From: Gonium pectorale
Taxonomy: Eukaryota; Chlorophyta; Chlorophyceae; Chlamydomonadales; Volvocaceae
DNA: 64,000 bases
Reading direction: 5' to 3'
Assembly: GCA_001584585.1 (NCBI GenBank)
Contig: LSYV01000021.1
Location: 814,340-878,339 of the forward strand
Shown piece after piece: positions 12,801 to 23,892 of the stretch. The number at the start of each line of letters is the position of its first letter. The first letter of the stretch is position 1. The position numbers and the translations under genes are program-made. The notes under the pieces were generated by a model. The model did not search any database, was not told the DNA's origin, and saw nothing but the letters and a program-made list of their open reading frames with translations.

Positions 12801-15800
12801 CGGGCACAAAGGTGACGCCCTGTGGGGCGCATGTATGACGGGTTGAGGTCGATGGGGCCCAGCCAATGAGCAGCGCAGGAGTGGTTCTCGCGCGAAACAT
12901 TTGGGACTGCGGGAACACCCGTCAAAGACGCCGCGGGAGGCGCCATGGATTTCAAGGTTGTTGCACGTGCTGGGTGCTGCGTGCGCAGGACCTTTGGCGG
13001 CCCTAGCGGGCGCCCACATCATCTGCACGGCACCCATACGATGCCGCAATTGCGGCATGGAACGCATGTTACGTCAACCGCCACACCTCTTTCCGCTTGA
13101 GCAGCTTGGTGATGGCGGCAGCTGCGTCATTAAAGCGCTGCTCCGCAGCGTCCGACTCCAGCGCAACGTCCAGGTGGTTGACGGCAACGACCTGCGCAGG
13201 GAATGTCCGTTGCCGGTTGCGCGGCGGTTGCTGCAGTGCGGTACAGCGTCGGTGGAGGACACAAACGGGTTCTTCTATCCATCGGCCGACTGCGCAACGC
13301 TGCGCCTCCGGTATTGAGGGCACACGACGCTAGTCCGCACGCACTGTGCATCAACCAGACGCTTTCATCCATTTCATGTACATCGTTTCACGCAAGCACC
13401 GCCCAACCATCGCGCGCCTCGCAGAGCGCCCCACCCCAACTCCCATGAGCACGGAACCCCGGGCCTTTCCCCTGAACCCGGCGCACCAGCGCACGGTGGC
13501 TGGACAGGTTGTACGCGAGCTGCCCCAGGTCCCGCGTCTGCGCCGCCACGCTGGGGGAGTCCAGCACCGCGGGCCGCGAGTCCACCACCAGCACCGCCAC
13601 GTCGGCCTGGGGGCAGGCAGGGGGGCCGGGGTGGGGGGTGGGGGAAGATAACGAGGATCAAGGCAGAGGGGCACCGAAGATGAAGAACACGGGAAGGAGA
13701 GAGTGCCGGGATACAGGTTGAGGGGGAAGAAGCGAGGGGGTGGAGCAGCGTGAGAGCAGGCGGGCATGAGGGAGGCCGCTGGGAGGGGTCCGAGGTGCGT
13801 GCTTTACAGGCGGACGAGAGTGTACGTACTCATACTCTGTCCGATGAGTAAGAGGAGGGCACGCGGGCGAAGGGTCGGCGAGTCCGCCACCGTAAGGCGG
13901 AGAAGGGGAACGTAGAGAACGTTGAAAGGGTGGAAGTGGACGCAGTGAGGTAGGGCCGCTTGAGCCAGAGAGTACCGTAACATTAGCCAGGGTGTAACTT
14001 CAGCACAGCGGGAGGACGCACTTCCTTCAGGGGTTTGGGAAGTCCAAGAGGCAGTGAGAACAGGTGCACAAGAGGCGCGATGAGCTCGATGGTCATGGGG
14101 ACGGACCAGAAGGTGTGCGGGTGGACGGCAGGGGACCGGGCGGCGCGTGCAAACATGTCCATCCACACCTCATCCTGGTTGAGTCCCTAGCTGACCCCAA
14201 CCGCCGCCCGTCCTCCCCGACCCCGTGGCCCGAGCAGCTCCGGCTGCCCCAACGCCAACCCAGTCCACCTTACTGACCGCGACCTTCCTCGTGCGAGCCG
14301 CACCCTTGCAGACTTGGACCATCGCATACCGACGCCTCGGCGCCCGTTTTCGCCGGGTCGGCAACCCGTCAGGTGGCGCCCCCCGCCCTAACAGGCGCGT
14401 GTACCCCTTTGCGCCCAGGTTTTCGGGTAGTTGGCATCTAGTTGATGACGTTGCAATTGTACGGCCGCCGGCCGCTTCCCTCTACATGCCACTGTTTTCC
14501 AACATTCCCCCTATTTCCTAGGCACGCCATATTATACTCCTCACCCTTCCCGTCCCATAATAAACTAACATACTGAACAACCCATGTGCCTCCCCCTCCA
14601 CGCGGGCACCTCCTCTGGGGCGCCCGTCCCTCTCCGCCCTCACAGGTGGGTAGCTAACTAAAAGGGTAACTTTTTTGCCGCGCGCGTTTTGCGTTGCTTG
14701 CTGCGAGTCGCGGACCGGGGGATTGGGACATTAGGACAGCTGCACACGCATGCCACCTACCGGCTGTGCGCTACGAGATACTTAGGAGCCATAGACTACG
14801 AATTGACTACCGACTACACCACCGACAAGATCATCAGACCGCCCCAAGGCCGCCCCAAGATCATCGGTATGGCGCCTCGGACGCCGGCTTCGCGCCGGCC
14901 GCCGGATGCTGCCAGCAGTCAACAACTCCACGCCCTCGGACTGAGTACCCCCGCCCTACCGACCCGTTTCCCTTGCTCATTCCCCCCCGCCCTCACCTGC
15001 GTGATGCCCGCGATGCAGTTACGCAGGTAGTCTGGGTGGCCCGGGGTGTCCACCAGGGTCAGCGCCAGTCCACGGGAGCACAGCGACGCCGCGGCAGACG
15101 GCGGGCCAGCGGGCGGCGCCGCCGGCGACGCTGCGTCGGCGGCGCCTGTGGAGGCTGCCGCCGCGGCGGGCGGCGTGGCGGGCGCCAGCAGAGCCGGCGG
15201 TAGCACGCAGCGTGAGAGCTTCAGGTCCACCGTCATGGACCTCTCGCGCTCGAGGCGCAGGCGGTCGAGGACCTGGGCAGCCAGCCAGCAGGCAGTAGGC
15301 ACAGGGCAGCAGAGGGGAGCAAGCACTCGATGATGGGCCAATAGAGTCGAGCATGCCGGGCAGTGCAGGCCGGCTCCGGCATGGCCGTCAAGTACGTTGA
15401 GGGATGCAGGTGTGCGGAGACCATGACGTCTGGATTGAAAGTGTGCAGTATTCGCAGCCGGGCGGTGCGAGCGCAGCGGTGGACGCGTGGCGAGGGAGCG
15501 AGGGGCGGCCCGCGTAATGAATGGGTGCGGTGCGGCGGTGCGTGCGGAAGGGGGGTGCGGCAATGTGCCAAGTGGCAAAAACAGGAGGCGCTGGTCACAT
15601 GGGAACCCCGTTTCTGAATGTACACACATTGCCTGGGCGAACAGGTTGCAGCCGGGTTGAGTATGCGCCCGCAGGAGCCTTGCATGGAGGCAAGGCTCCC
15701 ACGCCAACCTAGCGAGGGGCGAGGACTACCAGCCTCCACCCCACCATGAAAGTACTAAGGGGTAGCCTACCTGGGGGGTTGTGATGTACGAAAGCTGAGC

Positions 15801-16100
15801 ACGAACCGGCCAAAACCCGGAAGGCTCTGCCCATCTCCCGCAGCCCCACAGCAAGTAAACCGTGAGAACTGTGCCTGTATAATCCCAAGATTCACCGTCC
15901 CCAAACAACGAGGAGCAACGGCTCACCCATGCGTAGCGGGATGTGGGGCGGTTGCTCGTCTCCCGCAGGACGCGGTCCTCGGCACGCTTGCTAATCCCGC
16001 TTAGCCTGACGATGATATGACCCGCGGTGGTGCTCTTGCCTGCCTGATGGTGGCCTACGAAAACTATGGTCGCGTGGGGCAGACCCTCGGGCTCAGCCAT
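9895..16100 (-). CDS. Divergent eEF1A-like translational GTPase
   Basis: Nine exons: 16100-15927, 15272-14997, 13606-13487, 13191-13087, 12819-12613, 12328-11912, 11712 to 11580 (or 11526), 10852-10656, 10272-9895. Phases agree throughout, giving 668 (or 686) residues. The G1 loop is GHHQAGKST (16-24), the switch I threonine lies in RERSMTVD (about 72), G3 is DTPGH (133-137), G4 is NHLD (195-198, canonical NKxD) and G5 lies in VPVSGYTGEN (from 230). Domain 2 opens with VYKVGGIGTVPAGRI, and domain 3 shows HTAQAPCR and YPGLGRFVV, all eEF1A-type. An Ala/Pro-rich insert of about 35 residues separates switch I from G3. A Gly/Ala/Glu-rich tail ends in IVIDLS. Bacterial or organellar EF-Tu is unlikely given the eEF1A-specific segments; HBS1 or eRF3 remain alternatives. 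It probably binds GTP, but the unusual G4 and inserts argue against an ordinary elongation role. Confidence 0.85.
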
Positions 16101-16381
16101 CTCGCGACGGGTCAGAGGAGCATCAAGCGCGTCACATGTTACACAGTGTTCTCTAGGAGCGGGGTGATCGTCGCGGTCTCCCCAGGACGACGCTGCTGTG
16201 CTGCGCGTCCACGACATTTTACGTACATACTTTCCGCACCCAACTAGCAGTTTCACAACTATGCATTAATACTGTTCAGAGTGACTGCTGAGCGCACAGG
16301 ACACGTAGTTTCCTCTCTGCCACTGTGCTTGCGGATCTAGTGTAATTCCGCGCCCTCAGCCGCGGCACCGAGACTCCCAGT
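16101..16381. promoter_or_regulatory. Divergent intergenic interval between the GTPase and SR genes
   Basis: The two ATGs are 281 bp apart and point in opposite directions, so both 5'UTRs and promoters must lie here or overlap the neighbouring exons. I see no clear TATA box. The interval is the least GC-rich of the local surroundings. Co-regulation is possible but not shown. Confidence 0.5.
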
Positions 16382-17704
16382 ATGGGTACACGTATTTACG
16401 TCGGCAACCTGCCGGCGGATATCGCGGAGAGGGATGTCCGCGATGAGGTGCGCGCGCAGACTGCTGGCGGCTCGTGCTTGACTTTTGGAGCGTCTTTCTC
16501 ACCGGCGACCCTCCTGCACTCCACAGTTCGAGCGTTTCGGTCGTGTGCGCACCATCTGGGTGGCCCGCAAGCCTCCTGGTGGGTCCTTGGGCGAAAATGT
16601 TTGCGGGTTGACCGAGGGCGCCGAGAGTGAGGTTTGGGGCTTTCCAGCAAGCAACAACTGCTCTGCTGCTGCAAAATGTCTGCTTTACAACTTCGGGTGT
16701 GCTGTTTGTATGATCGGCAAGGGCGATGTCTGCGTTACCCTGTGCAACTATGTTCGCATGACTGGCTTCTCGCCATTTCGTCGGCGTTAGCCGACGGGGC
16801 GTTTGTAAAGCAGACTTGCTCGACATGCTGGACGTTGGGGCGTAGGTGACCTCTGGCATAGATGACCAACGCTCTCCTTCACCCCTTTCTTACAGGCTTT
16901 GCTTTCCTGGAGATGGAGGATGACCGGGACGCTGCAGACGCGGTCAGGAAGCTTGACGGTAGGTGGCACCCGCTCTCGGACTTGCACCGAGTTCCTGTTG
17001 TTTTTCGAGAGCCTGTGCCCTGTGATCTTTTATCGATGCGCTCACACCTCCCTCTGCAGGCCACCAAGGCTGGCGTGTTGAGTTCAGCCGCCGTGCCGAC
17101 CGGGGCCCGCCTCCTCGTGGCGGCATGGGCGGTGGTGGTGGCGGCATGGGCGGCCCCATGGGCAGGGAGCTTCGCTGCTACGAGTGCGGCGAGATTGGGC
17201 ACATTGCCCGTGATTGCCGCAACATGCGTGGTGGTGGCGGCGGTGGAGGCATGCGGGGCGGCATGGCACCCGCTCGCGGCAGGAGCCGCAGCCGCAGGTG
17301 AGCCAGATTGCTGTCTAGGGAGTAACGATGCCAAAGCGCCACCTTGCATTTCGTTTACTTAGTGAGAATTCTGTCTAATCACCTGTTATCATGTGATGCC
17401 ACGCAGTCCTGTTAGGCGCAGCCGGAGCCCTTCGTACGACCGCAGGCGGTCTGCCAGGTGCGTCGGGGCCTGTCGGATCCCGTAAATGAAGGGTATTGTG
17501 TCTAATGATTACCCCTGGAGTACATGTGTTCCGTATTCCGTTCTTGTGGATCACCCTTCGACTAGGGAGCAGCCCCCTGTTTTTTGGCCTTGGGTCACAT
17601 TGACCTAAACCGTCCTTGCCCACCTGAATGCTGCCCGCAGCCCGCCTCGCCGCCGCGACGAGGGCCGTGAGCGTGATCGCAGCCGGAGCCGCAGCCGCGA
17701 CTAA
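16382..17704 (+). CDS. RSZ21/22-like SR splicing factor
   Basis: Six exons (16382-16447, 16527-16578, 16896-16958, 17060-17297, 17407-17457, 17641-17704) join in frame to 177 residues. An N-terminal RRM carries RNP2 IYVGNL (5-10) and RNP1 GFAFLEME (40-47), with the short spacing typical of plant RSZ proteins; ARKPPGFAFLE is very close to that family. A Gly/Met-rich linker (about 81-95) leads to one CCHC zinc knuckle with Cys100, Cys103, His108 and Cys113. The tail is a short RS domain (RSRSRSRD at the end). SR proteins of this class bind pre-mRNA and recruit spliceosome parts in nuclear speckles; phosphorylation of the RS tail is family knowledge. The tail is shorter than in land-plant members. 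It shares a divergent 5' region with the GTPase gene. Confidence 0.92.
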
Positions 17705-19458
17705 GCTCACAGCAGGACGCGTGATGGTGGTACCTCCGCGCGCGTGATGTGTTGCTCAAAGTTCGATTGCCTCGCGGATGCTCCCTTCTGCTCGTGTTTT
17801 TTTGACTTGGTGGTGATTGGCGTTCTCTTTGACAAGCCATTGAAAAATTTGTTGGGTTGGCGTTTCGCCTCTCCAGGTACGAACCGCCCAGATTCAGTCG
17901 CTGCTGCGTGCATAACGGATAGGTGTCCTGTCAGCACGTGTTCGTGTCAAAGGCGTCGCGTTTTACTCTACAATGTCGCTGTTTGTTGTTTGGGGCTTTT
18001 TGCTTTTCAGCGCGGCTGCCGTTTGTGTAGCCAGGTCTGGTGTTGAGGTTTTCGTCTGTCTTGTGCTTGGTGGTCGTGCCTTCAATACCAAAGGCGAGCT
18101 CCAACTGAAGCAGCGTGCACCTTTGCGGCCCTTATGTCCACAGGGGTTGCCGCCGCTTCTCCGAACCTCCTCTTCGCATCGCTTCGCGTCTCTCCCGCCT
18201 GCACGCCCGCTGATACCGTCTGCGCCTCTTGTGGAACCTCCCGCGGTCCTTCTGTGGATGTCGAAACACCACCACCTGCATCTGCGTCTGCCATGGTCTG
18301 CCACGTCGTGGGGCTTCCAACACGCACGCGGGTCTTCCACCTTTCCGGCGCCGTCGTTGTAGAGACGGCCTCACCTGCGCTGGCCGAAATGGGGCTCACG
18401 GGTAGTTCTCCACATTCCGACAGCGCTGGGAGCTGGCCCTCATCTGACGCGCGCCATGAAAGCAGCGCAGGGAGGCGCATACAGGTAAGATGGCAGCGTG
18501 TTGCGATGCATGCGCTAGCAGTGTACGGCGGAGACAGAAGGGAGGAGCTTTGTCGTCGGCAGTGCCTGCAAGGCAACTGGTGTTCTACGATGTCTGTAAC
18601 AACGAACTGACTGACTTCGTAGTCGCACGCACGCACATCCAGTGGCACAAACTCCGAACTCAGTTCGTAAGTGAGCTGGCACATGAGCTCCTGGTGGATG
18701 CGACATACGACGCATCAGCCTCTCCTAATGTTCAGGGCACTGATATGCCTTGCAGCAACGGGGACTCTCCGGAGCCGAAGAACACGTGAGCAGGCGGGTG
18801 GCAGGAAGATTAGGGGGACAGGACTGGAACAGCTGCGGCGTGTACTGGTGGGTGTCCAAGACCTCATCCTGCACCCGACAGGAGCATGAGTCCTCAAAAA
18901 GTAGTGCCAAGGCTGGGGTGAGACATGCTGAAGGTGCGCCATGCCGCTTTCTGTTGGCGGAGATGTCACGGGTTGCCCTAGACGTCCCGGGTGCAGGCCA
19001 TAAGGTTGCGCGGTTGGAACAGCTGGGAAACTGGCCAGAAGGAACGCGCGCGAACACGGCATCTGTACCAGAAAACGACCATCGCCGACGGCGTTCCCTT
19101 TTGCCTTTTTGAGGCAGACAACAATGCGCACTTACCTGTGCGCGTAAAAAGGTAATTGATTTCACAGTTCTCTAGCACATTGCGGTCGTTTCGCCCAGTC
19201 TCCTTTCTGCGGCGCTCTGACCTGCGCTTCACAGTAAAGTCAATTGGGTCTTCACCTCGACTTTGTACCAGCCAATTGACTGGGGCCTGTTGCGCGCTGA
19301 ATTGAATCACGTCCTTATCTTCGCCCAAGTTCGGCTGCGCCTGCCCCACAAGAGGAGAAGTGTCGCGCACCAAGCGCATAACCCGCGCTAGCGCCCGCGC
19401 CAGCGGTGCGGCTAGCGCGGGTGGGGCTGCAAGCTTGGGGGCGGCGGCCGCGGCCTGC
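17705..19458. other. Gene-less stretch: SR 3' region and Myb-like 5' region
   Basis: No coding exon is supported. The first few hundred bases are unusually T-rich and should contain the SR 3'UTR. The last 100 bases, which can be read in frame upstream of the Myb-like ATG (from a GTG at 19360), may be 5'UTR or an upstream extension of that protein. Confidence 0.45.
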
Positions 19459-22400
19459 ATGAAGCCGCAGGCGCTACCATGCAAAGAGGACCATCAGGAC
19501 CAGTGCCTGCCAAGACCTGCCCTGGTGCTGACCCAGCAGAGCGGGCCCAAGCCCCCTCCTGCGCCAGGGTTAGACGTGGGGCCGGAGCCACGCTGGCCCC
19601 GACTGCATTCAGAGGAGGATGCCCCTGGGACATCTGGCGAGGCATCCGCAGATGCCGGGGAGCAGCTGCCACTGCCTAAGAGACAGCGCACGATCGGTTT
19701 GGAAGGCCCCAACGTGCCTGACGGTGTCAGGGGCAGCGAGCGAGCCGGTGACGACGGTGGCGGCGGCGCTGGACATCAGGCCTGCGGCGCCGGGGACGCT
19801 GCGACGTCTGAAGGACGCACCGCAGACGGACCTCTTGCCTCGGGCGCTGGGGTGGAAATGGAGCGGGACCCGGCGGAGTTTGCCCGCGCCTACTGCGCCG
19901 CCCAGGGGACAGGCAGAGCGAGCGGAGACGAAGAGGACGAAGAGGACGGTGATGACGGGCCGCTGGAGGACGATGTGGGCTGGACCGACGAAAACCTGCT
20001 TTTTCTGTTCGAAAGGGCCAAGAACGACATGGCTGCGGGCCGCAAACCGGACTACTGGGCCATATTGGAACATATGGGTGAGCCGTGGGTGCACGCCCGA
20101 GTGAGTATGGCCGAGGGCGTACGGCCGAGGGCGTACGGAGACTACGGGGGCAGTCCAGCGTCACAGCAACCGGCTGCACGGGGCTATGTAGTGGCCATGG
20201 CGGCCTGATAGTGCTTGAGCTGGGCAGCAGGCGTGCAACGCGAGTGCGTGCGCACACTGGGTTGGGGTCTGGCAGCCTCGACTGAGCATGGCATCCGGAG
20301 GGCGGTGCTGTTGCACAGAGAGGAACCATGGTGGTGCTCCATTCAGCCAGCAGGCCACGATGCGACGCCCCCTTGCGCCCCTCGTTTACTTTGCCGCCGC
20401 TGCATCCCCGCTCGCGCTGCCTGCAGGCTGGGACAAGCACCCCAACGTGCAGCGGATCCTGCCGCGCCTGCGGAACAAGTACGGCGCAATGCGGCGGGTA
20501 GTAGAGAGCGGTGCGGAGTTCCACAAGCGGTTGCTGCCAAAGGTGCGTTGCGTTGACAGTGCGGACAGCGCGCTCGGGGACTGACGCAGAGCAACCACGC
20601 GATCGAGCACGTGAGCACGCAGCCTTGGCGAGCACCTGCCAACGGTGTGTGCATATGAACGACGTCGTCGGGCAGAGGACTCAGCTGCGTTCGGCTTGCC
20701 GGCCTTCCTGCGCTTGCTCGTGCCTTGTCCGCCCTGACCTCTGGGATCGGCCTCGCGCGCCAGGAGGGCTGTTGCCTTATCTCTCGGCGAGCCCAATCTG
20801 CTGATGCTCCGAGTGCAGGCCAAGTACCCCTATCCGCTGGTACGGAGGGTCCGCGAGGCGCTGCTCAGCTTCCCTAAGCATCAGGTGAAAGGGCTGTGTG
20901 GACGAGGAACGGCGGGCGGCCGCAGGGGTGTTGGGCCTTTCGCGCTGCTGGGTGTTTCGGGCTGTTGAGCGGAGGGTGGGATCTGTTCAGGACGCAGCGT
21001 GGCGCCATGAGCTGGCTATCTGGATTCCTTCCGCCGCTCGGTTGTGGTATTGGCATGGTATGAATGCGGGAAAAACAACTCTTATGCAGCTCGCGAGCAT
21101 TCCACATGAGGGTTAGGGCTGGGCCTGCGCCAGTGCAGGGCGTGGCGGCTGAGCGTGTGCTTGCAGCTGCGCGTCGCGGCCCCCTTGCCTGACGCCCGCC
21201 TCCCGTTTCCGCAGGCCACAATGATGGAGGTGGCCGCTGCCATCGAGGCGGACCCCGCATACGAGCCGCACCTGGACCGCCGCCCGCAGACCACCGATGG
21301 GACACGCCTGGAAAGGTGGCAGAAGCAGGTGCGCCGGGTTTGGGGAGACGGAGGGGAGGAGGCAAGAGCGGGCTGGAGCGGAGCGGGGCGGAACTTGTGG
21401 CCCGCCGTTGGCCCCGGAGGGTACGTATCCTCCGTATATAACGTAACGGTTGTGGGACACATGCGCGGCAGGGTACATCGCTTGGCGCTTCCATGGTTCG
21501 CGGCAGCGGGGGGTAAGGGGTGGCACACGCGGACTAGCGGCCGACCGAAAAGAGCCTTCAGATCTGGGATCAACGACAAGGACGGGTATCTATGGCGCGC
21601 GGGACCAAGGCTACGCCGCGCTGGTCGGGAATTTTACCCTCGGGAGTTTCGTGTTGATGTGGCTGCGGTATAAGCCTTTGCGGTCTGCACCTGAACCTGG
21701 GATGTGAAGGGTGCGCCTCCCCGCGCGGCTCCGCTGGTCGCAGGTGGGCCGCATCCTGACCAGCCGCGCGCAGTGCGGCTTCATCAACACGGGCATGAAG
21801 AAGAGCGGCAGGTTCATCTACAGGTACGACCCCGCCGCGGACAAGTACGAGGTGGGCGGGCTGGCGAGCAGCACGCCGGCGAGCAAGGGCTGCAGCTCGG
21901 TGGAGAGGCAGGAGGTGCGCTGGGATGGCGGGTGTCGAACGAGGGTGACATTGCGGCAACTGGGCAGACACGTGCGTTCCTGATGTGCTGCTTTCTTTAA
22001 TGCTGGGAATGGCGACATCGGATTGGGACCCCTCGCTTTGCTCCCTTGCAAGCGAGTGGACCGGCGACCGTACGGTACGCATAGCCTCCGCTGCTCATGG
22101 ACTTGCTTTGGGATGCTCTTCCAGTACCTACATCAGCACCGGGGTGCTCCACGTGTGTGTTTGGCCTGCAGGGGCCTTCAGCGACTGGTGGCCAGGCGGC
22201 GGGCGCTGGAGCCACGGCCTCGAAGTCGCCCGTGCACATCCGGCGGCGAGCGGGCCGCGCCTCCACCGATGGGGCCAAGGTCACAGCTGCCGGATTAGCG
22301 GGGCAGGTCTCACAGTTGGGAACGATGGCCCGGAAGCGAGGGTGGGCCAGCGGCGGCCTCGCCGCCGCGCAGCACAGCACATACGTGGAGGCGGCGGCGC

Positions 22401-22489
22401 TGGCGGCGCTGGCGGCACTGGAGCGGGGGCAGGAGGTGCTGGAAGCCGAGCTCGCGGCGGCAGTGGGCCGAAGCCTGGCGGGCGTGTAA
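19459..22489 (+). CDS. Myb/SANT-like nuclear protein
   Basis: Six exons: 19459-20077, 20427-20542, 20819-20884, 21215-21328, 21744-21914, 22172-22489, 467 residues with all phases matching. The ATG at 19459 is the first in frame. Residues 1-170 are low-complexity with an acidic stretch (DEEDEEDGDDGP). A three-helix Myb/SANT-like segment follows at about 174-230, with WTDENLLFLFERAKND, DYWAILEHMGWDKHP and LRNKYGAMRRV; it is assembled only when the donor at 20077 (ATGG/GTGAG) is joined to 20427, which supports the model. Further conserved-looking parts are KYPYPLVRRVREAL and CGFINTGMKKSGRFIYRYD. The C-terminus is an Ala/Leu/Glu-rich helix. It probably acts in the nucleus on DNA or chromatin. 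I cannot assign it to a named Myb subfamily. Confidence 0.75.
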
Positions 22490-23483
22490 GGCCGGGCCGC
22501 GGCGAGGCCGAGAGGCCGCGGATGAGGCGGAGAGCGTGCCGCATGGCGCTGGGTGGGCGCTGGGTGACAGCGGGTGGCGCCCGGGCGACTGCGACTCTGC
22601 ATGGTGCAAGCTGGCCCCGCAACCGTAGCTGCTAGACTCCGCTGTGCGGATGTCCGCGGGTCGGCGCAGCGCGTCGCAGAGCGCGTCACGTGCGATGTCC
22701 GGGCTTTGCTTGCAGTGCAAGGTGCTGGACCCGGCTGGTTGCTAGCATCGAAGAAGTACCGAGAGAGATGCCAGATGCGCTGTGTGACAGGAGCTGAATG
22801 GCGTTAGTGGAGTGCCGTTGCGCCGGCGCAGGGTGCATGGGCGCGCACGGTCGTTATGCCGCTGCATGGCAGCCGTCGGGCCGGCTGCAGGCAACATGGG
22901 ACGGAGGAACCAGCGGTTGGAATAAGGAGACGTTGGAATAACGCGGGGTCGCCGTTTTGGTCGCCCCTGATACGGACGTAGGGGCATGAGCCATCTAGGC
23001 ATGAGGAGGAATGCGATTTGAGTGCATGGGGGGACTGTGCGATGAGCCAAAGGACTGGTGCGATGGTCCCTCTCGTTAACCAAACTTTCCACTAGGCTCG
23101 TAACTTGCCACCAGCCTTTCTTGCTAGCGTGGACCCAGGCTGATCCGGGCCTGCTGTGCAGCATATCGGCCTGCGAGACCCACCAGGTGCATTTTGTGTT
23201 AGGGATGTAACGGCATGTCCCTGCGCTATGGATCCATCCGTGGAAGGTGGCTTCGCGTTTCGCCTTCCTTGGTGCCGCGCCACGGTTTCACGGTGCAGTG
23301 GCAGCGTGGTGGTCGGCGGCGCCGTGTTGGACATTGGGGCACCGGCCAGCGTGGCCGTTACATACGCGCGTGTGGCTGCGTGTGTTTGGTTGCCCTCTTA
23401 CGTATGGCTCCCCTGGAGTCGCCTGACGGAAGGAGCAGGCGACACCACCGAAGGATAACGGTTTCAAGGAAGGGTATGAAGGC

Positions 23484-23522
23484 GCCGGTGTCAGGTGCCG
23501 GTGTCAGGTGCCGGTGTCAGGT
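23484..23522. repeat. 13-bp tandem repeat, 3 copies
   Basis: The unit GCCGGTGTCAGGT is repeated three times without a mismatch. Confidence 0.9.
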
Positions 23523-23683
23523 GCGGAGGGTGCCCTCGCACTCAAGTATGCAGCTTCGTGGTTGTGGTTACGCGTCATGTGTCTGGGTGGCAGCCGCGTT
23601 AGCCTCTATTTACTTCTTAGTGTTTTACAATTACTTATCCAAGGCCAGTCCCGCGGGTCCCGCGGCTAAACGATCTACGACGG

Positions 23684-23739
23684 TCCGTCCCGGGGGTCGC
23701 GCGCGCGCACCGCGACCCAATCCAGCGCTTGCGGTGCGC
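23684..23739 (+). promoter_or_regulatory. Conserved upstream element of the broken MYND copy 3
   Basis: It reads GTCCGTCCCGGGGGTCGC followed by CCAGCGCTTGCGGTGC, 154-209 bp before the degenerate ATG at 23893. It corresponds to the blocks upstream of MYND copies 1 and 2 on the other strand, in the same direction relative to the gene. Confidence 0.45.
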
Positions 23740-23892
23740 ATTATGACCTGCAGTTTTCAAATTGTAAACTTTACGTCTTAAGCATTGCAAGCTTGCCCGG
23801 ACATTGGACCGAGGTTGGGCGCCGACCGAATGTAGGAGCTCGGGTCCTTTCGCTTCAAGGTCGCATCTTGTAGGGACCTTCATTTGCCGGGA

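Larger units (their letters stand above)
22490..23892. other. Gene-less stretch before the right-hand MYND array
   Basis: The left part should hold the 3'UTR of the Myb-like gene; a TGTAA motif, the usual chlorophyte polyadenylation signal, occurs at about 23205. The right part contains a 13-bp tandem repeat and the conserved MYND upstream block. No coding exon is supported. Confidence 0.45.

Noticed and set aside
12571..12918. EF-Tu/organellar elongation factor reading for the GTPase gene
   Set aside because: Domain 2 and 3 signatures are of eEF1A type, and there is no targeting-like N-terminus before the P-loop.
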